Shown in pieces: positions 54,801-63,627 of a stretch of 64,000 bases of DNA (position 1 is its first letter; every line of letters starts with the position of its first letter). A program made the translations under genes and the position numbers. The notes beneath the pieces were generated by a model that was given only the letters and a program-made list of their open reading frames with translations, made no database searches and was not told the DNA's origin. Origin of the DNA: Mesocentrotus franciscanus (Eukaryota; Echinodermata; Echinoidea; Camarodonta; Strongylocentrotidae). The DNA is taken from the NCBI GenBank assembly GCA_037976565.1, contig CP137686.1:27314626-27378625 (forward strand). The letters are read 5' to 3'.

Positions 54801-57173
54801 GAGAGGGCCGAGGAGGGGGAGGATCCGTCCCACTGATGTGCTACGGATCTCAATGTCGGCTATTCAAGAAAGCACAGGAAACGGGCGGCTTACATATTCT
54901 AGGCGTCAGTCTGTCAATGAAAAAGGGGTTGGGGAGGGTAATAATTTTTTCGTCGGAATTTTTTGCACCATCCCCACTTTGTTTCTCTAATTATTTTGTC
55001 TGATTTCTTTCAATGCAATTTGTTATAAATGTTGGATTGCCTTTTTTGCGAGGTTTAAATTGAAAATCCGAAATTGAAAATTCAGGCAATCGATTCAAGT
55101 ACAACAACCCAAAGAAAAGAAACATTAACAAACAAAATAAAACAAAACAAACATGGGAATACGTAGTATATCCGTCCACGGTCAAAGAGCACTTGATCAT
55201 GTTTTACTTCCTATTTAGATGATGTACTCCTTGATATTCTTCGTACGAATGAATACCTCCGGTAATTCATTTATCTCAACTAAATTGTTATCATTATTTA
55301 TTAATTTGTTTTAGTTTCGTCTTCTTTTCCAATATCAATTATACAGTTATTAATACAAACATGGGGTTATGCTATAAGTTCATCACTTTTTATAATCCCC
55401 CACATTGACATTAATTTGTTTTTAGGTTAATGTTATTCTGTATTTCTGCTTTTGTTCTTGTTGATCTTTTTTTCTTCCTAATTGTTATTATGTCATTAAT
55501 GTGTTGAAGTATTACTATGTGTATTCAACTGCATTGCTATAACAGTAAAAATAAAATTTGCATCATATTTGTCAGTACCGTGAGGCCCGGCTACATGATG
55601 TCCGAACTTCAAATTTTCAACGCATCGCAAGAGACGTTCGTTAGATATCAACTACATATACGTGTCCCACAAGACTACGTGACCAATTTTCACCTGCAAC
55701 CGCCCAGATCCAACAATGGTTGGTAATTTTTGGAAATAGTGCACGCAAACACGGCACGCACTGCTTAAAAGAATGTCGCCCTCTTTGTCTACTTCACCGC
55801 ACTGCAACTTTTCTAGCTGATGCACTGGTAGAGGTCAATGTGTTGGCGGTCTTGATTTATGCTTGTAGTTCTATATCATTTGATTTATCCACATTAGATA
55901 GTTTTCTTTGGCCATTTGCTGCTGGCTTCAAACCAATCTTTTGCTCTTTCTCTTCCTTTCAACCACCTCTTTGTTTCCTTTTTCTATAGCTACGTAGGCC
56001 TACTTCCACCCTATGATCTCTCATAATGACGCTTCATGCGCAACGGGCATATAAGTTTTGTTGTCAATTTTCAACCACGTTTATTTGTACACATTTTTAT
56101 GTAAAAGGGGCGTTGCACAGCAAGGCAACTAGGCGTTGTGGCGTGCGCCTGTAATCCAGCTAACAGTGGAAGTTACAAACTGATTCAGCCGAGGACGCAG
56201 GTTCGAAACTGAGTCACATCTTTCGGATGGTGACGTTAAAGGTCGGTCCCCAGACGTAATTTGGTCCAGAGGGGACCCTAAAACTTACAAGCTCTGCTTT
56301 TACCAGGGTCTCCTCGTCTTTCTTTTAGTTCACTTTGTTTTATCATTGTCATAATCTTTTTTGTTTGCATTGTAAATGTGTAATGATTTCATGTACTGCT
56401 CTATGTGACATTTGAAAGAAAGACGAATAAATATCTTAAATATCTTATTTAAATAATCATATCTGATTGATACACGTCTGTAAAACCGAATCACACACAC
56501 ACAAAAGATAAAGCACTCACTATTGAAAAAACAAACATTTACTCTCAGTCAGTTAGCTGGCTATCGGTCTAATGAACCTTTTATCAATATCAGTCTCATT
56601 GGCTGTCAGTCAGTTATAGGCTATCTGTACCGTGACCATTACATTAATATCGGTCTCGTGGGCTGTCAGTCAGTAAGGACATCGGTCTAATGAACCTTTT
56701 ATCAATGTCGGTCTCGAGGGCTGTCAGTCAGTTAGGCTATCGGTCTGAACCTTTTATCAAGATCGGTCTCGTAGGCTGTCAGTCAGTTAGGATATCGGAC
56801 TTGTGAACATTTTGTTAATGTCGGTCTCGTGGGCTGCCGGTTTTCTGGGACGATCCCGAGCTTATTATTCTGAATACTACTTTCTAAAGCGACCTCTTTC
56901 CTTGCCTTTTTTGTTTTTGTTTACATAGGAGACTCCCACAACAATTGCGAATCGAATAATGCCGCATCTACCGGAGAAGGCTCGTCGTGGTCATGGAAAA
57001 CATTCGGCATCGTCATACTGTATCTACTCGGCGTCGTCATCGCCGTTGTCATCGTCGTGATCGTTGTCGTAATCGTGTACAAGCGACGTCTAATATCAAC
57101 CAAAGTCAAGACACAGTATGAATATCATAAAATAACATCAACGCTACTGCTAGATAGTTTTGTAAAGTATTGA
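44705..57173 (+). CDS. IL-1 receptor-like protein, two Ig domains, no TIR seen in window (gene 2)
   Basis: A single-pass receptor paralogous to gene 1. Exons 44705-44825, 53159-53458, 53969-54197, 55576-55718 and 56929-57115 join in consistent phases. Residues: signal peptide 1-20; Ig1 about 41-140 (Cys70, Trp80, E-G-V-Y-T-C ending Cys121); Ig2 about 149-255 (Cys171, Trp187; Leu243 where the F-strand Cys is expected); a Ser/Asn-rich stalk; membrane span about 290-314, almost all Ile/Val; Y-K-R-R stop-transfer. If the donor at 57116 is used, exons lie beyond this window. If not, the frame reads 19 more codons to a TGA at 57171-57173, giving 345 aa. No TIR motif was found from 57.1 to 64 kb. 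Several Asn-x-Ser/Thr sites suggest glycosylation. Which 3' end is real cannot be decided here. Confidence 0.78.
44948..45092. mobile_element. MITE with CGGTCACAAA ends and CGTACGAACG motifs
   Basis: CTCGGTCACAAATG at the left mirrors CCTTTGTGACCG at the right; the interior is rich in CGTACGAAC-type palindromes. It lies in gene 2 intron 1, about 120 bp after exon 1. Confidence 0.7.
45797..45848. repeat. (CT)n microsatellite
   Basis: Nearly pure CT run with two interruptions. Confidence 0.95.
46143..48208. mobile_element. Inserted 2.07-kb segment of unknown class
   Basis: Flanked by the 15-bp direct repeats. Near its ends it carries inverted motifs (AGGTGGTCTGTC at 46157, GACAGACCACCT at about 48091; TGAGTAAG / TTTACTCA at the very ends). 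The left motif is itself a palindrome around a TATAT loop. The interior has a tRNA-like sequence, a CT-rich tract (47385-47620) and TTCATCAG repeats (47880-48010). No protein frame is supported. Confidence 0.6.
46873..46948 (+). ncRNA. tRNA-Gly(CCC)-like pseudogene or SINE head
   Basis: Contains box A TGGTATAGTGG, a CTCCCAT anticodon-loop-like heptamer and box B GTTCGATTCC; T stem mostly paired. Anticodon stem and acceptor stem pair poorly, so it is not a functional tRNA. A T run follows at once, as expected for Pol III termination. Confidence 0.5.
48260..49440. other. No gene; possible degraded hAT-type MITE at 49108-49325
   Basis: Mostly unremarkable AT-rich intron. GGGGCGGATCC at 49108 and GTGCCCCTCCGCC at 49312 look like decayed hAT-type ends, but no 8-bp duplication was found. 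Confidence 0.45.
49447..49771. repeat. Large inverted repeat made of minisatellite units
   Basis: The left half has repeated CCCC(T/C)(A/G)GGACAACTACC-like units of about 17 bp; the right half is the same array in reverse complement. The centre is at about 49598. Together it is a fold-back of about 150-bp arms. Single related units occur at about 26912 and 42600. Confidence 0.9.
50200..51214 (+). mobile_element. 5'-truncated LINE, C-terminal reverse transcriptase and 3' UTR
   Basis: Starts in the extreme C-terminal region (R-V-I-R-T-I, N-A-D-F-R-A-H-T-N-P-L-F, I-Y-Y-M-Q-L-G-S) and after one shift continues with N-Y-A-T-R-G-A-S-A-F-H-L-P, G-P-R-F-W-N-T-L and V-F-K-R-K-L-K-L-Y-L to about 50606. 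The 3' UTR ends AATAAACTTGAACTTGAACT. Its UTR part at 51020-51075 is shared with the SINE at 56107. Confidence 0.85.
51214..51275. repeat. (CA)n/(CG)n microsatellite
   Basis: CA repeats with a short alternating CG core; directly follows the LINE tail. Confidence 0.95.
51280..53000. other. No feature recognised in this intron stretch
   Basis: AT-rich; several chance frames. No element ends or domain signatures were seen. Confidence 0.5.
53025..53150. repeat. CT-rich tract before gene 2 exon 2
   Basis: C run and (CT)n blocks that end about 10 bp before the acceptor. Confidence 0.92.
53159..53458 (+). CDS. Gene 2 exon 2: complete Ig1 domain
   Basis: 300 bp between CTCAATTACAG and GTATGC, phase 1 in and out. 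It encodes the whole domain: G-T-Y-K-D-L-V-C, M-R-W-L-K-D-G-L-P and E-G-V-Y-T-C-E-V. Gene 1 has an intron just before the core Trp in the same domain; here it is absent. The CT-rich microsatellite upstream serves as pyrimidine tract. Confidence 0.94.
53730..53925. repeat. AAT/GAT-rich repeat before gene 2 exon 3
   Basis: Low-complexity ATA/ATG sequence on both strands; Ile-rich frames across it are artefacts. Confidence 0.9.
53969..54197 (+). CDS. Gene 2 exon 3: first half of Ig2
   Basis: After ATCTCTCACAG, phase 1 in, phase 2 out (GTATGT). It encodes a Pro-rich hinge (P-P-R-P-P-P), G-S-N-V-T-F-R-C and Y-S-Y-S-Y-W. Intron phase and position match gene 1 exon 4. Confidence 0.93.
54449..54525. 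repeat. Hairpin repeat in gene 2 intron 3
   Basis: GGTCTGTTTTCGGTTTCGTT mirrors AACGAGACCGAGAACAGACC around a short loop; a related TGTGATTGAGGTATCACACC lies at 54615. Probably part of a MITE (about 54360-54720) whose ends I could not fix. Confidence 0.65.
55576..55718 (+). CDS. Gene 2 exon 4: second half of Ig2
   Basis: After ATTTGTCAG, phase 2 in, phase 1 out. It encodes S-E-L-Q-I-F-N-A-S-Q-E-T-F-V-R-Y-Q-L-H-I. The Tyr-x-Leu takes the place of the usual Tyr-x-Cys, so the domain lacks its second core cysteine. The donor GTTGGT is weak; the phase to the next exon supports it. Confidence 0.85.
56107..56448 (+). mobile_element. SINE with 7SL-like head and LINE-shared tail
   Basis: The head contains GTGGCGTGCGCCTGTAATCC (56138-56157), strikingly like the 5' Alu domain of SRP (7SL) RNA, and box B GGTTCGAAAC at 56200. 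The 3' part ACAAGCTCTGCTTT ... TCTCCTCGTCTTT ... GAAAGAAAGACGAATAAA matches the 3' UTR of the LINE at 50200-51214. It ends in a short AATATCTTAAATATCTT tail. In gene 2 intron 4. Confidence 0.7.
56541..56838. repeat. Tandem array, about 58-bp period
   Basis: Five units with GGTCTCGTGGGCTGTCAGTC and ATCGGTCTAATGAACCTTTT. It ends about 90 bp before gene 2 exon 5. Shares its core motif with the inverted repeat beside gene 1 exon 2. Confidence 0.88.
56929..57115 (+). CDS. Gene 2 exon 5: stalk and transmembrane segment
   Basis: After GTTTACATAG, phase 1 in. It encodes a stalk (S-T-G-E-G-S-S-W-S-W), the span starting F-G-I-V-I-L-Y-L-L-G and a V/I-rich run, then Y-K-R-R-L-I-S-T-K-V-K. The donor GTATGA ends it in phase 2. 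Without splicing the frame continues to the TGA at 57173. Confidence 0.88.
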
Positions 57174-57301
57174 AAACGATCGAAAAGATCTTCAAAAAGT
57201 CAACCTACAAGAAGTTTAAATATCCTTGTTTATCACCTTTACAAAATGTGCGAATGCTACAATGAACTGTTTCATATTCTGAACATTTCCATGGATAGTA
57301 C

Positions 57302-57603
57302 CAGTGGCGCGCGTAGCGTGATTCCACTATTGAGGGGCGCTCGAACGATCGGGGGGGGGGGCACCCTATCTTACTCGGAAAAAGAAATGCAAATTCACAA
57401 GGCTACTACTACCACTACTACTATTATTGTTGTTATCATTGTTATTGTTATTATTATGGGGAGGATGTGGGAGGTGGTCCAGACGTCTTCTCTTCTCGTC
57501 CTTTCCCCTTCTTCCTTTTCCTTTCTCGCTTTTCTCGTCCCTTATATCTTTTATTTGTTATCACTAAATGGGGGTGCCCCTGTGCCCCTACGCTACGCCG
57601 CTG
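57302..57603. mobile_element. hAT MITE, 302 bp, 8-bp target duplication
   Basis: Ends CAGTGGCG and CGCCGCTG with a further shared GTAGCG; flanked by an exact 8-bp duplication GATAGTAC (57294-57301, 57604-57611). The interior has (ACT/ATT)n repeats and a CT-rich stretch. It sits downstream of the gene 2 transmembrane exon. Confidence 0.9.
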
Positions 57604-57777
57604 GATAGTACAATAGTGTATTGATATTCCCCGTGCGCTGATTTCTTGAAAACCTTTGTGATTGTGTTAATTTGATTGTACATTCTCAAAGATACTGGGA
57701 TAAAAATATTCATGCGAAAAACAAACAAACAAACAAACGATCAGTTTCATGGTTGGACGATTTTATACATTGACTTT

Positions 57778-57784
<7 letters not shown>

Positions 57785-57810
<26 letters not shown>

Positions 57811-57811
57811 C
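57785..57811. repeat. (AT)n microsatellite
   Basis: Alternating AT run. Confidence 0.95.
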
Positions 57812-58034
57812 AAAACATATTGTTGTTCGTATTTCCCTAACTTATTTAATATGCTAAACATTTTGTATGTGTATTGATCGGTACTTTTTAGAAAAAGAGA
57901 AATAACTCCGGAAGGAGTATGGAATTATTTATGAAAATGTTTGCATTTATGTAAAAAGGGAGATTTAATTTAGGCTATTGTCTGTTTGTAGCTAGAATGG
58001 CATTACAATACCATTAATTCATTATCTTTTAGTA

Positions 58035-58610
58035 TAGATTATATACCTCACTTAAGAAATCCAGCCATCTGATTGGTCGAAATTGCAGTCGTTGTTTTAA
58101 CCATTCCCGTAAATAAACGAAAATGCCAAACCCATGTAATAGTTCTAGGGTAAAATCCCGGCAAAATTCCAGTTACCGGGAAAATAGTTCAGTCTTGCTG
58201 AAATATCCATTGGGTTCAGTGTTAAAAACTGGTTTGAGCGATCGCGGATACCATACGTGTGCGAAGAATTGGTCGCTAGCTTAATTTAACAATTTTAATA
58301 GGCCTAGAGTCTACAGCGCAGCGCAGACGACCGTACGGCAATCTCGATCGTACTGAATTCCAAACAAGGCAACAATGGCTGAAGAAACTCTCCCAAGATT
58401 TCAACTTCTTGATGATGATCAAATGCAAGACTTGATTAATTCTGCTGACAGCAAGAACACCAATGTAAGGTCTAATATGATTGTCAAATCCATCAGTGCA
58501 GTCCCACACATTAATTGTTGTGTAGAGGGGTCTAGAGATCTAGCCTACAGAGTATTAAACTTTACCGCACCGCGGTAGACGTAGTCTAGACTAGATTCTA
58601 TGTGTATTTA
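58035..58610 (+). mobile_element. GATTGGTC-family element carrying a first exon (copy 3)
   Basis: The first 250 bp (TATACCTCACTTAAGAAATC, TCTGATTGGTCGAAATT, CCGGGAAAATAGT, GAGCG-CGGATACCA) are a diverged direct copy of 59136-59400. An ATG-bearing exon follows and the element appears to end near CTAGATTCTATGTGTA, a mirror of the family start. Boundaries are approximate. Confidence 0.5.
58375..58464 (+). CDS. Possible first exon of a recombinase-type (Crypton-like) protein
   Basis: ATG in good context (AACAATGG) opens 30 codons: a short acidic start, then R-F-Q-L-L-D-D-D-Q-M-Q-D-L-I-N and D-S-K-N-T-N, ending in phase 0 at a GTAAGG donor. The pattern R-F-x-x-L-(S/T/D)-x-x-(D/E)-(L/M)-x-x-L-I ... 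K-N-T is what I recall at the N-terminus of Crypton-derived tyrosine-recombinase proteins in animals. No recombinase domain follows in the window. It is either a gene fragment carried by a repeat or the first exon of a gene beyond view. Confidence 0.4.
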
Positions 58611-58680
58611 GTATTTATTTCTGCTCTTCCTGTTCTACCAGTTGATTGGTAAGTTGACTCTTTTTTCGGCATATAAAAGT

Positions 58681-58713
58681 ATTAATGACTGCTTTAATAT
58701 TCAAAGCAGTCAT
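58681..58713. repeat. Perfect hairpin
   Basis: AATGACTGCTTT and AAAGCAGTCATT around AATATTC. A diverged relative flanks 59550-59700. Confidence 0.8.
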
Positions 58714-59110
58714 TAACACTATACTAAACGCCCTTCTGGCTCCAAACAGATGCTTTGTAGTCTGTCAGAGAATGAATAAGATTGTTATTCTAGAAGGTAT
58801 AATTATGATGGATGAAAAATATTCAAATATAATATACTTTTTAAAATCAAATTTCCATTAAAAAAAAAAGTAAGTGGCAAATAGTATGGTAATAAACCAT
58901 TGTAAATGTACGTTTCTAAATAATATCAGGCTCTTATGATCCCATCTTTAAAAAGTTAAATGATAATTGAATTATTTTGTATGTGCAATTTCTTTTTTTC
59001 TATCAATATCAATCCCCTTCCTACCTACACATTTTGTCATTAAAAAGAAAAAGAAATTCCAAGATTTCCTCTAGATCAGTTATAAGTACTGTTAATATTA
59101 TACAAATATA

Positions 59111-60507
59111 CAATGACACTCGAGGATCTAGCTGCAATTATATACCTCTCTTTAGGAATCTAGCCATCTGATTGGTCGAAATTGGAATCGTGATTTTAGC
59201 CATGCCCATAAAGTAACGAACAATGCCAGTAACTGTCAATAGTTCATGAGAAAGATTCCCGAAAGATTCCGGGTACCGGGAAAATAGTAAAATTTTGCTG
59301 GGATCCCCATTGGTTTACATGTAAAAAAATTCTTTGTGTGAGCGCGGATACCACACAGTCTGTGTGTGCGATTTGGTCGCTTAGTGTGTGCGATTCCCGA
59401 ATGATATTAACATTCAGGCAACTTACCAGCGAAGATTAAAAGACAGTGTCTCAGATTTTCTGTGATGTTTTAACCAATCTTTACTCAAGAAAAGGATAAG
59501 GCAAGAATTCTTTGTAGATTTTTTGTGTGAATTCGGTATATAAAGAGATATATAGACTTCTTTAATATTCGAGGCATGGCTGTTGCTATACTGGCTCTCG
59601 GGGACACCCCCGCGCGCCTCGGGGTCATGGCAGGATGCAACGTCCCCTTGAGCCTATGGAAACAGCCATGCTTCTAATAGCAGTCAATATATCTATACTA
59701 TTCGCATCGAAGGACCATCAAATAGTACTATATTCATGTTCCTAAGTGCGAATAGTTTTAGCTTGTTCCGAGAATGAATCATATTTGTTTTATATCCCTT
59801 CCACCTGTAAATTGCACGGCGTGAGCGCTGTGACATCGCGGGAGTTGCCCGCTAGAGGCATTTGAAATCCCGTACGCTCGCTGAATTTTGCCAGTTTTTT
59901 CTTTGGGGGTGGGGGGAGGGGCGGGAAAACGAAAAGTTCATTTTTTCCCGGGGAAATGTGAACTTTTCGTGACGTCAGCAATACAAAATGAACTATTTGG
60001 CAGGAAACGCCTTTTCTAGTAAAACTATTCTTTTTCATGTTGTGTACACTCCTATTAAAATGCAACAATCTTACGATAATTTTGTTCTTGTTGTGTACAC
60101 TTCTAATGCAACAATCTTACGATAGGGATATTGTTGCATTAGGAGTGTACACAACAAGAAATAGAATAGTTTTACGCCGTGCAAATTCCGCTGAGCCGCA
60201 GTAACTGCACAACACTACTGCAGTACCTGTATAGCGCCAGCTAAACATATTTACATCCTTAAATGTTTCATTTGAGCCGTGCTATTTTCTTTTATTACTT
60301 TTTGTGCCATGTTTTGTGAATGTGAGCACATGTTTAAATATTACAGAAGTGTCAAAGGAATGATACAGCTGGAAGGGATATAAAACAAATATACAATCAC
60401 TCATTCTCGGAAAAAAAGCTAAAACTATTCGCACTCAGAAACATCAACAGTTCTAGTTGATGTTCCTTCGATGCGATTAGTTTTAGCTAGATCCCAGAGT
60501 GTCATTG
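59111..60507. mobile_element. Foldback element, GATTGGTC family (copy 4), 1.4 kb
   Basis: Terminal inverted repeats CAATGACACTC-GAG-GATCTAGCT (left) and the mirror AGCTAGATC-CCA-GAGTGTCATTG (right), with TATA on each side. The interior has GATTGGTC near the left and a large second inverted repeat (59695-59812 with 60363-60480, containing TTTTATATCCCTTCCACCTG), and a central hairpin around 60085-60165. No protein frame is supported. Confidence 0.75.
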
Positions 60508-60759
60508 TATATTAAAATATTAATGGCAACAGCTTGATAAGCTGCATTAGGGTTGTAGTAATATTATAGCGTTAGGCTAATAGGAGTCAGCGTCAGTGCA
60601 AGTTGGTGTAGTGGTATATAGAGACACTGTAATATTAGAGAATGTGAATGTATAATCACCGTCTTAGAATACAGTGATTAGATTTGATTCATCAAGAATG
60701 AGTCAGTTAGCTGTATAACAGTAGTATATGATAGCTATAATAATATCATAGTAATATTA

Positions 60760-61225
60760 AAGGTAAAACAAAGTTTTGGTATGGGGTCATGAATTTGGTT
60801 CGAATGAACATATTGGAAGCATATGCAATTTTACAATATTCAATGATCGTTCTCGCGGTTGAAATCGAGTCTAAAGTGATGAAATTGTAAATAATAAACT
60901 CTTAAAATTGTATAGCGCCCTCTCAAGACTGATTATTACTTTAGCTTTAAAACAATGTTTCTTGACTACAATCGACCAATTTGCTATTGTCATTTGAAAA
61001 TTATATATCGGAACTGCATATTCTGAGATTTTCATGCTCGCAGCTACCATGGAATGGCCTTAGGCGCTATTTGAAATATTTGAAATTTACCGGGAGCACC
61101 GGTAAATTTTGATTATTCAATTTGCTCGAAAGCAGAAGTGTTTTAGGGGGCATCAAAATATATCAAAGATTTAAATAATTACTATCCATCCAATTTCAAA
61201 ATTTCCCAAAAGTTTGCATTACCTT
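60760..61225. mobile_element. MITE, TA target site (copy 2)
   Basis: Second copy of the 8805-9304 element, 466 bp, with AAGGTA ends and TA flanks; it lacks about 35 bp near the right end. Confidence 0.8.
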
Positions 61226-61255
61226 TAATAGTAGTAACGGCAGAAACAACAACAG

Positions 61256-61257
61256 CT

Positions 61258-61311
<54 letters not shown>

Positions 61312-61356
61312 TATAGCAGTAGTATTAGTATTATTATTAGTAGTAGTAGTAGTATA
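61256..61356. repeat. (AGT)n microsatellite
   Basis: Two AGT runs separated by a short ATT-rich interruption. Confidence 0.93.
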
Positions 61357-62074
61357 TTGGTCTGAGGAGCATGGTTGAAATTATTGCCCGAGGTGATCCC
61401 TATGCTATCCCCAAGACGAATTCGAGGGGTCAGGGTGCAAACAGTCTTGAGATCACAATGGGCTATATATTTTTGTTCATGACCCGAAAGATCAAAAGTA
61501 AATAGGCCCTATTCATTTTATAGACCAACACCGCATCGCTCCTGTGAATACTTGATAACAAAATGGCAGAAAATTCGACTGTCAAAATGTGTATCACGAA
61601 TTGAAATGTTTTCATAATAGATGTGTCTTTGTGCATATAACTTTAAGCATATTTATTCGTCATTGTGTTATACGGGCAAAAAGAGAACTATTGCAAAGGC
61701 AATATTTTTCGCCATTGATCGCTAGTTGTGACGTAGCGGTTAACAGCAAATGTTGTGCCCTCACTTTTGATCAATCATAGGCCATGTTCGGATACGCGGG
61801 GTGTAATAATAAATGAGTATAACTTAGTCACCGTCTAAGTTTGATTGGTTATCAATTCAGATGGTTTATTACTTAATTGTTGCTTTTTTATTTTTATAGT
61901 TGAACATTTAAACTTTGCAACGATATAATACCGATTATAATGATTTTTTTACAAGAAAAAGAAGGAAAAACAAAACACGTGCAGCTCTTTTGCTTTAAGT
62001 TTGTGTATGTTCGTATACGTGTATTGATCTTCTAATGTTATGGGGGAATATGTATGGCAGCTGTTTTGAAAGAG

Positions 62075-62345
62075 AAGAGAAAGGGATAGGACGGGGGGAT
62101 AGGAAAACTGAGAGGGAGAGGGCCGAGGGAGATAAAGAAAGAGAGAGTTGAGTGAGTTAATTGATGAGAAAGAGACAGGGAGAGGGAAAACAGAGAGGAG
62201 ACTATAGAATAAGAGAAAGAGTGAGAGGAAAGGATGTGTGAGAGTCTTAGAGTACAGTGTGACAGAGAGAGGAAAAGGATTATGGAAAATAAAGAGAGAG
62301 AGAGTGAGAGAGAGAGAGAGAGAGATGGGGGAGGGGAGACCAAGA
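62075..62345. repeat. GA-rich tract
   Basis: Purine-rich with (GA)n blocks at its right end; coding frames across it are artefacts. Confidence 0.88.
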
Positions 62346-62663
62346 AAGAGCGGGGACGGTCCCGCAATATTTATTGGATTGCAGTCGTCATTTGCATATA
62401 ATTAAGTTATGCCGGATAGGGCGTGTGGTGGGGGGGGGGGCACTTGTGTCCCATCTTGCCCCACTGAAATCTGATAAAAATATTTTCCACAGAACTGAGG
62501 GTCTCTCAACTTGCTTGATCTCCTTGCACGAGCACCATCTGTTGAAGAGACTACCCGGTAGTTCGTGAAGGCGGTAGCCTCTATATGGGCACATCTACAA
62601 TGAGGTCATGGATGCATGTGATGACCTCTTGTCAGTTGCATGACTGGACCACAACACCTCTAC

Positions 62664-63591
62664 ATAATTAGGAAATTATTTAAGTTGATATCAATTTAGG
62701 GGCATAGCCATACCGTTTTTAATGGGGGTGGGATATTGGATCGAATTGTCGACAGATCCCCCGCCGAATTAGTAAGTGGAAAATGCCGTATAAAATGGTG
62801 ACGAAAAGACAAATCTATAAGAGGGATGTAGAGTCTGAGAGAGGAGAGAGAGAGAGAGAGAGAGAAGGCGGAGAGAGGGGAGAGGGAGAGAGGGAGAGGG
62901 GGAGGGGCTTCCCTTCTTTAAAAACAAATAGGAAGATAAACGCCTTGCCATGTTTGTTTTCAGATATATAGATGACCATTATGAGGTCACTGACAAGAGT
63001 TATTTCAGTTTCATAGTTACTCCTACCAAGTAGGTCCATGCTCCTACCCTCCCGTCAATCTAGTTCTTTTATTTATTCTTTTATTATTTTAGTCTTTAAA
63101 AAATAATCTTGTCTTTCGAATCACCATGGTAAAAAGTAAATGACAAACGAATTAGACCTGCACAACCCTTCAATATATATAAAATATTTTTAAAAAAGGG
63201 AAATGGAGTCATAGTATGTGACGATATTTCCTATTATGTCCGGCTTAATATATAATAAGTGTAATATGTCACAAGGGCCTGACTATATTATTGAGTATTG
63301 TGGGAGATGTTAAACCTTGATCTTAAAGCCTGTCTGCTCTAGTTTGGCCAGGAGGGATTAGACCCTCCAGCGTGGTCACGGACAGGTGGTTATCTCATCA
63401 ACTCAGCTCTCAATTAACATAAGAAAGAGGATCATTGGGGACCAACGGGCACCGCTTATGCATTGTGTTCTATATAGAGGGAGCAAGTAGCTACAAGTAG
63501 TGCAGTGGGGTTTTAAACCCTGTCAAAATGAAGGTAATCATTGCTTGCTGGAAGGTGCAAGAATGTGGGATATGACCCGAATTAGTAGTAT

Positions 63592-63627
<36 letters not shown>

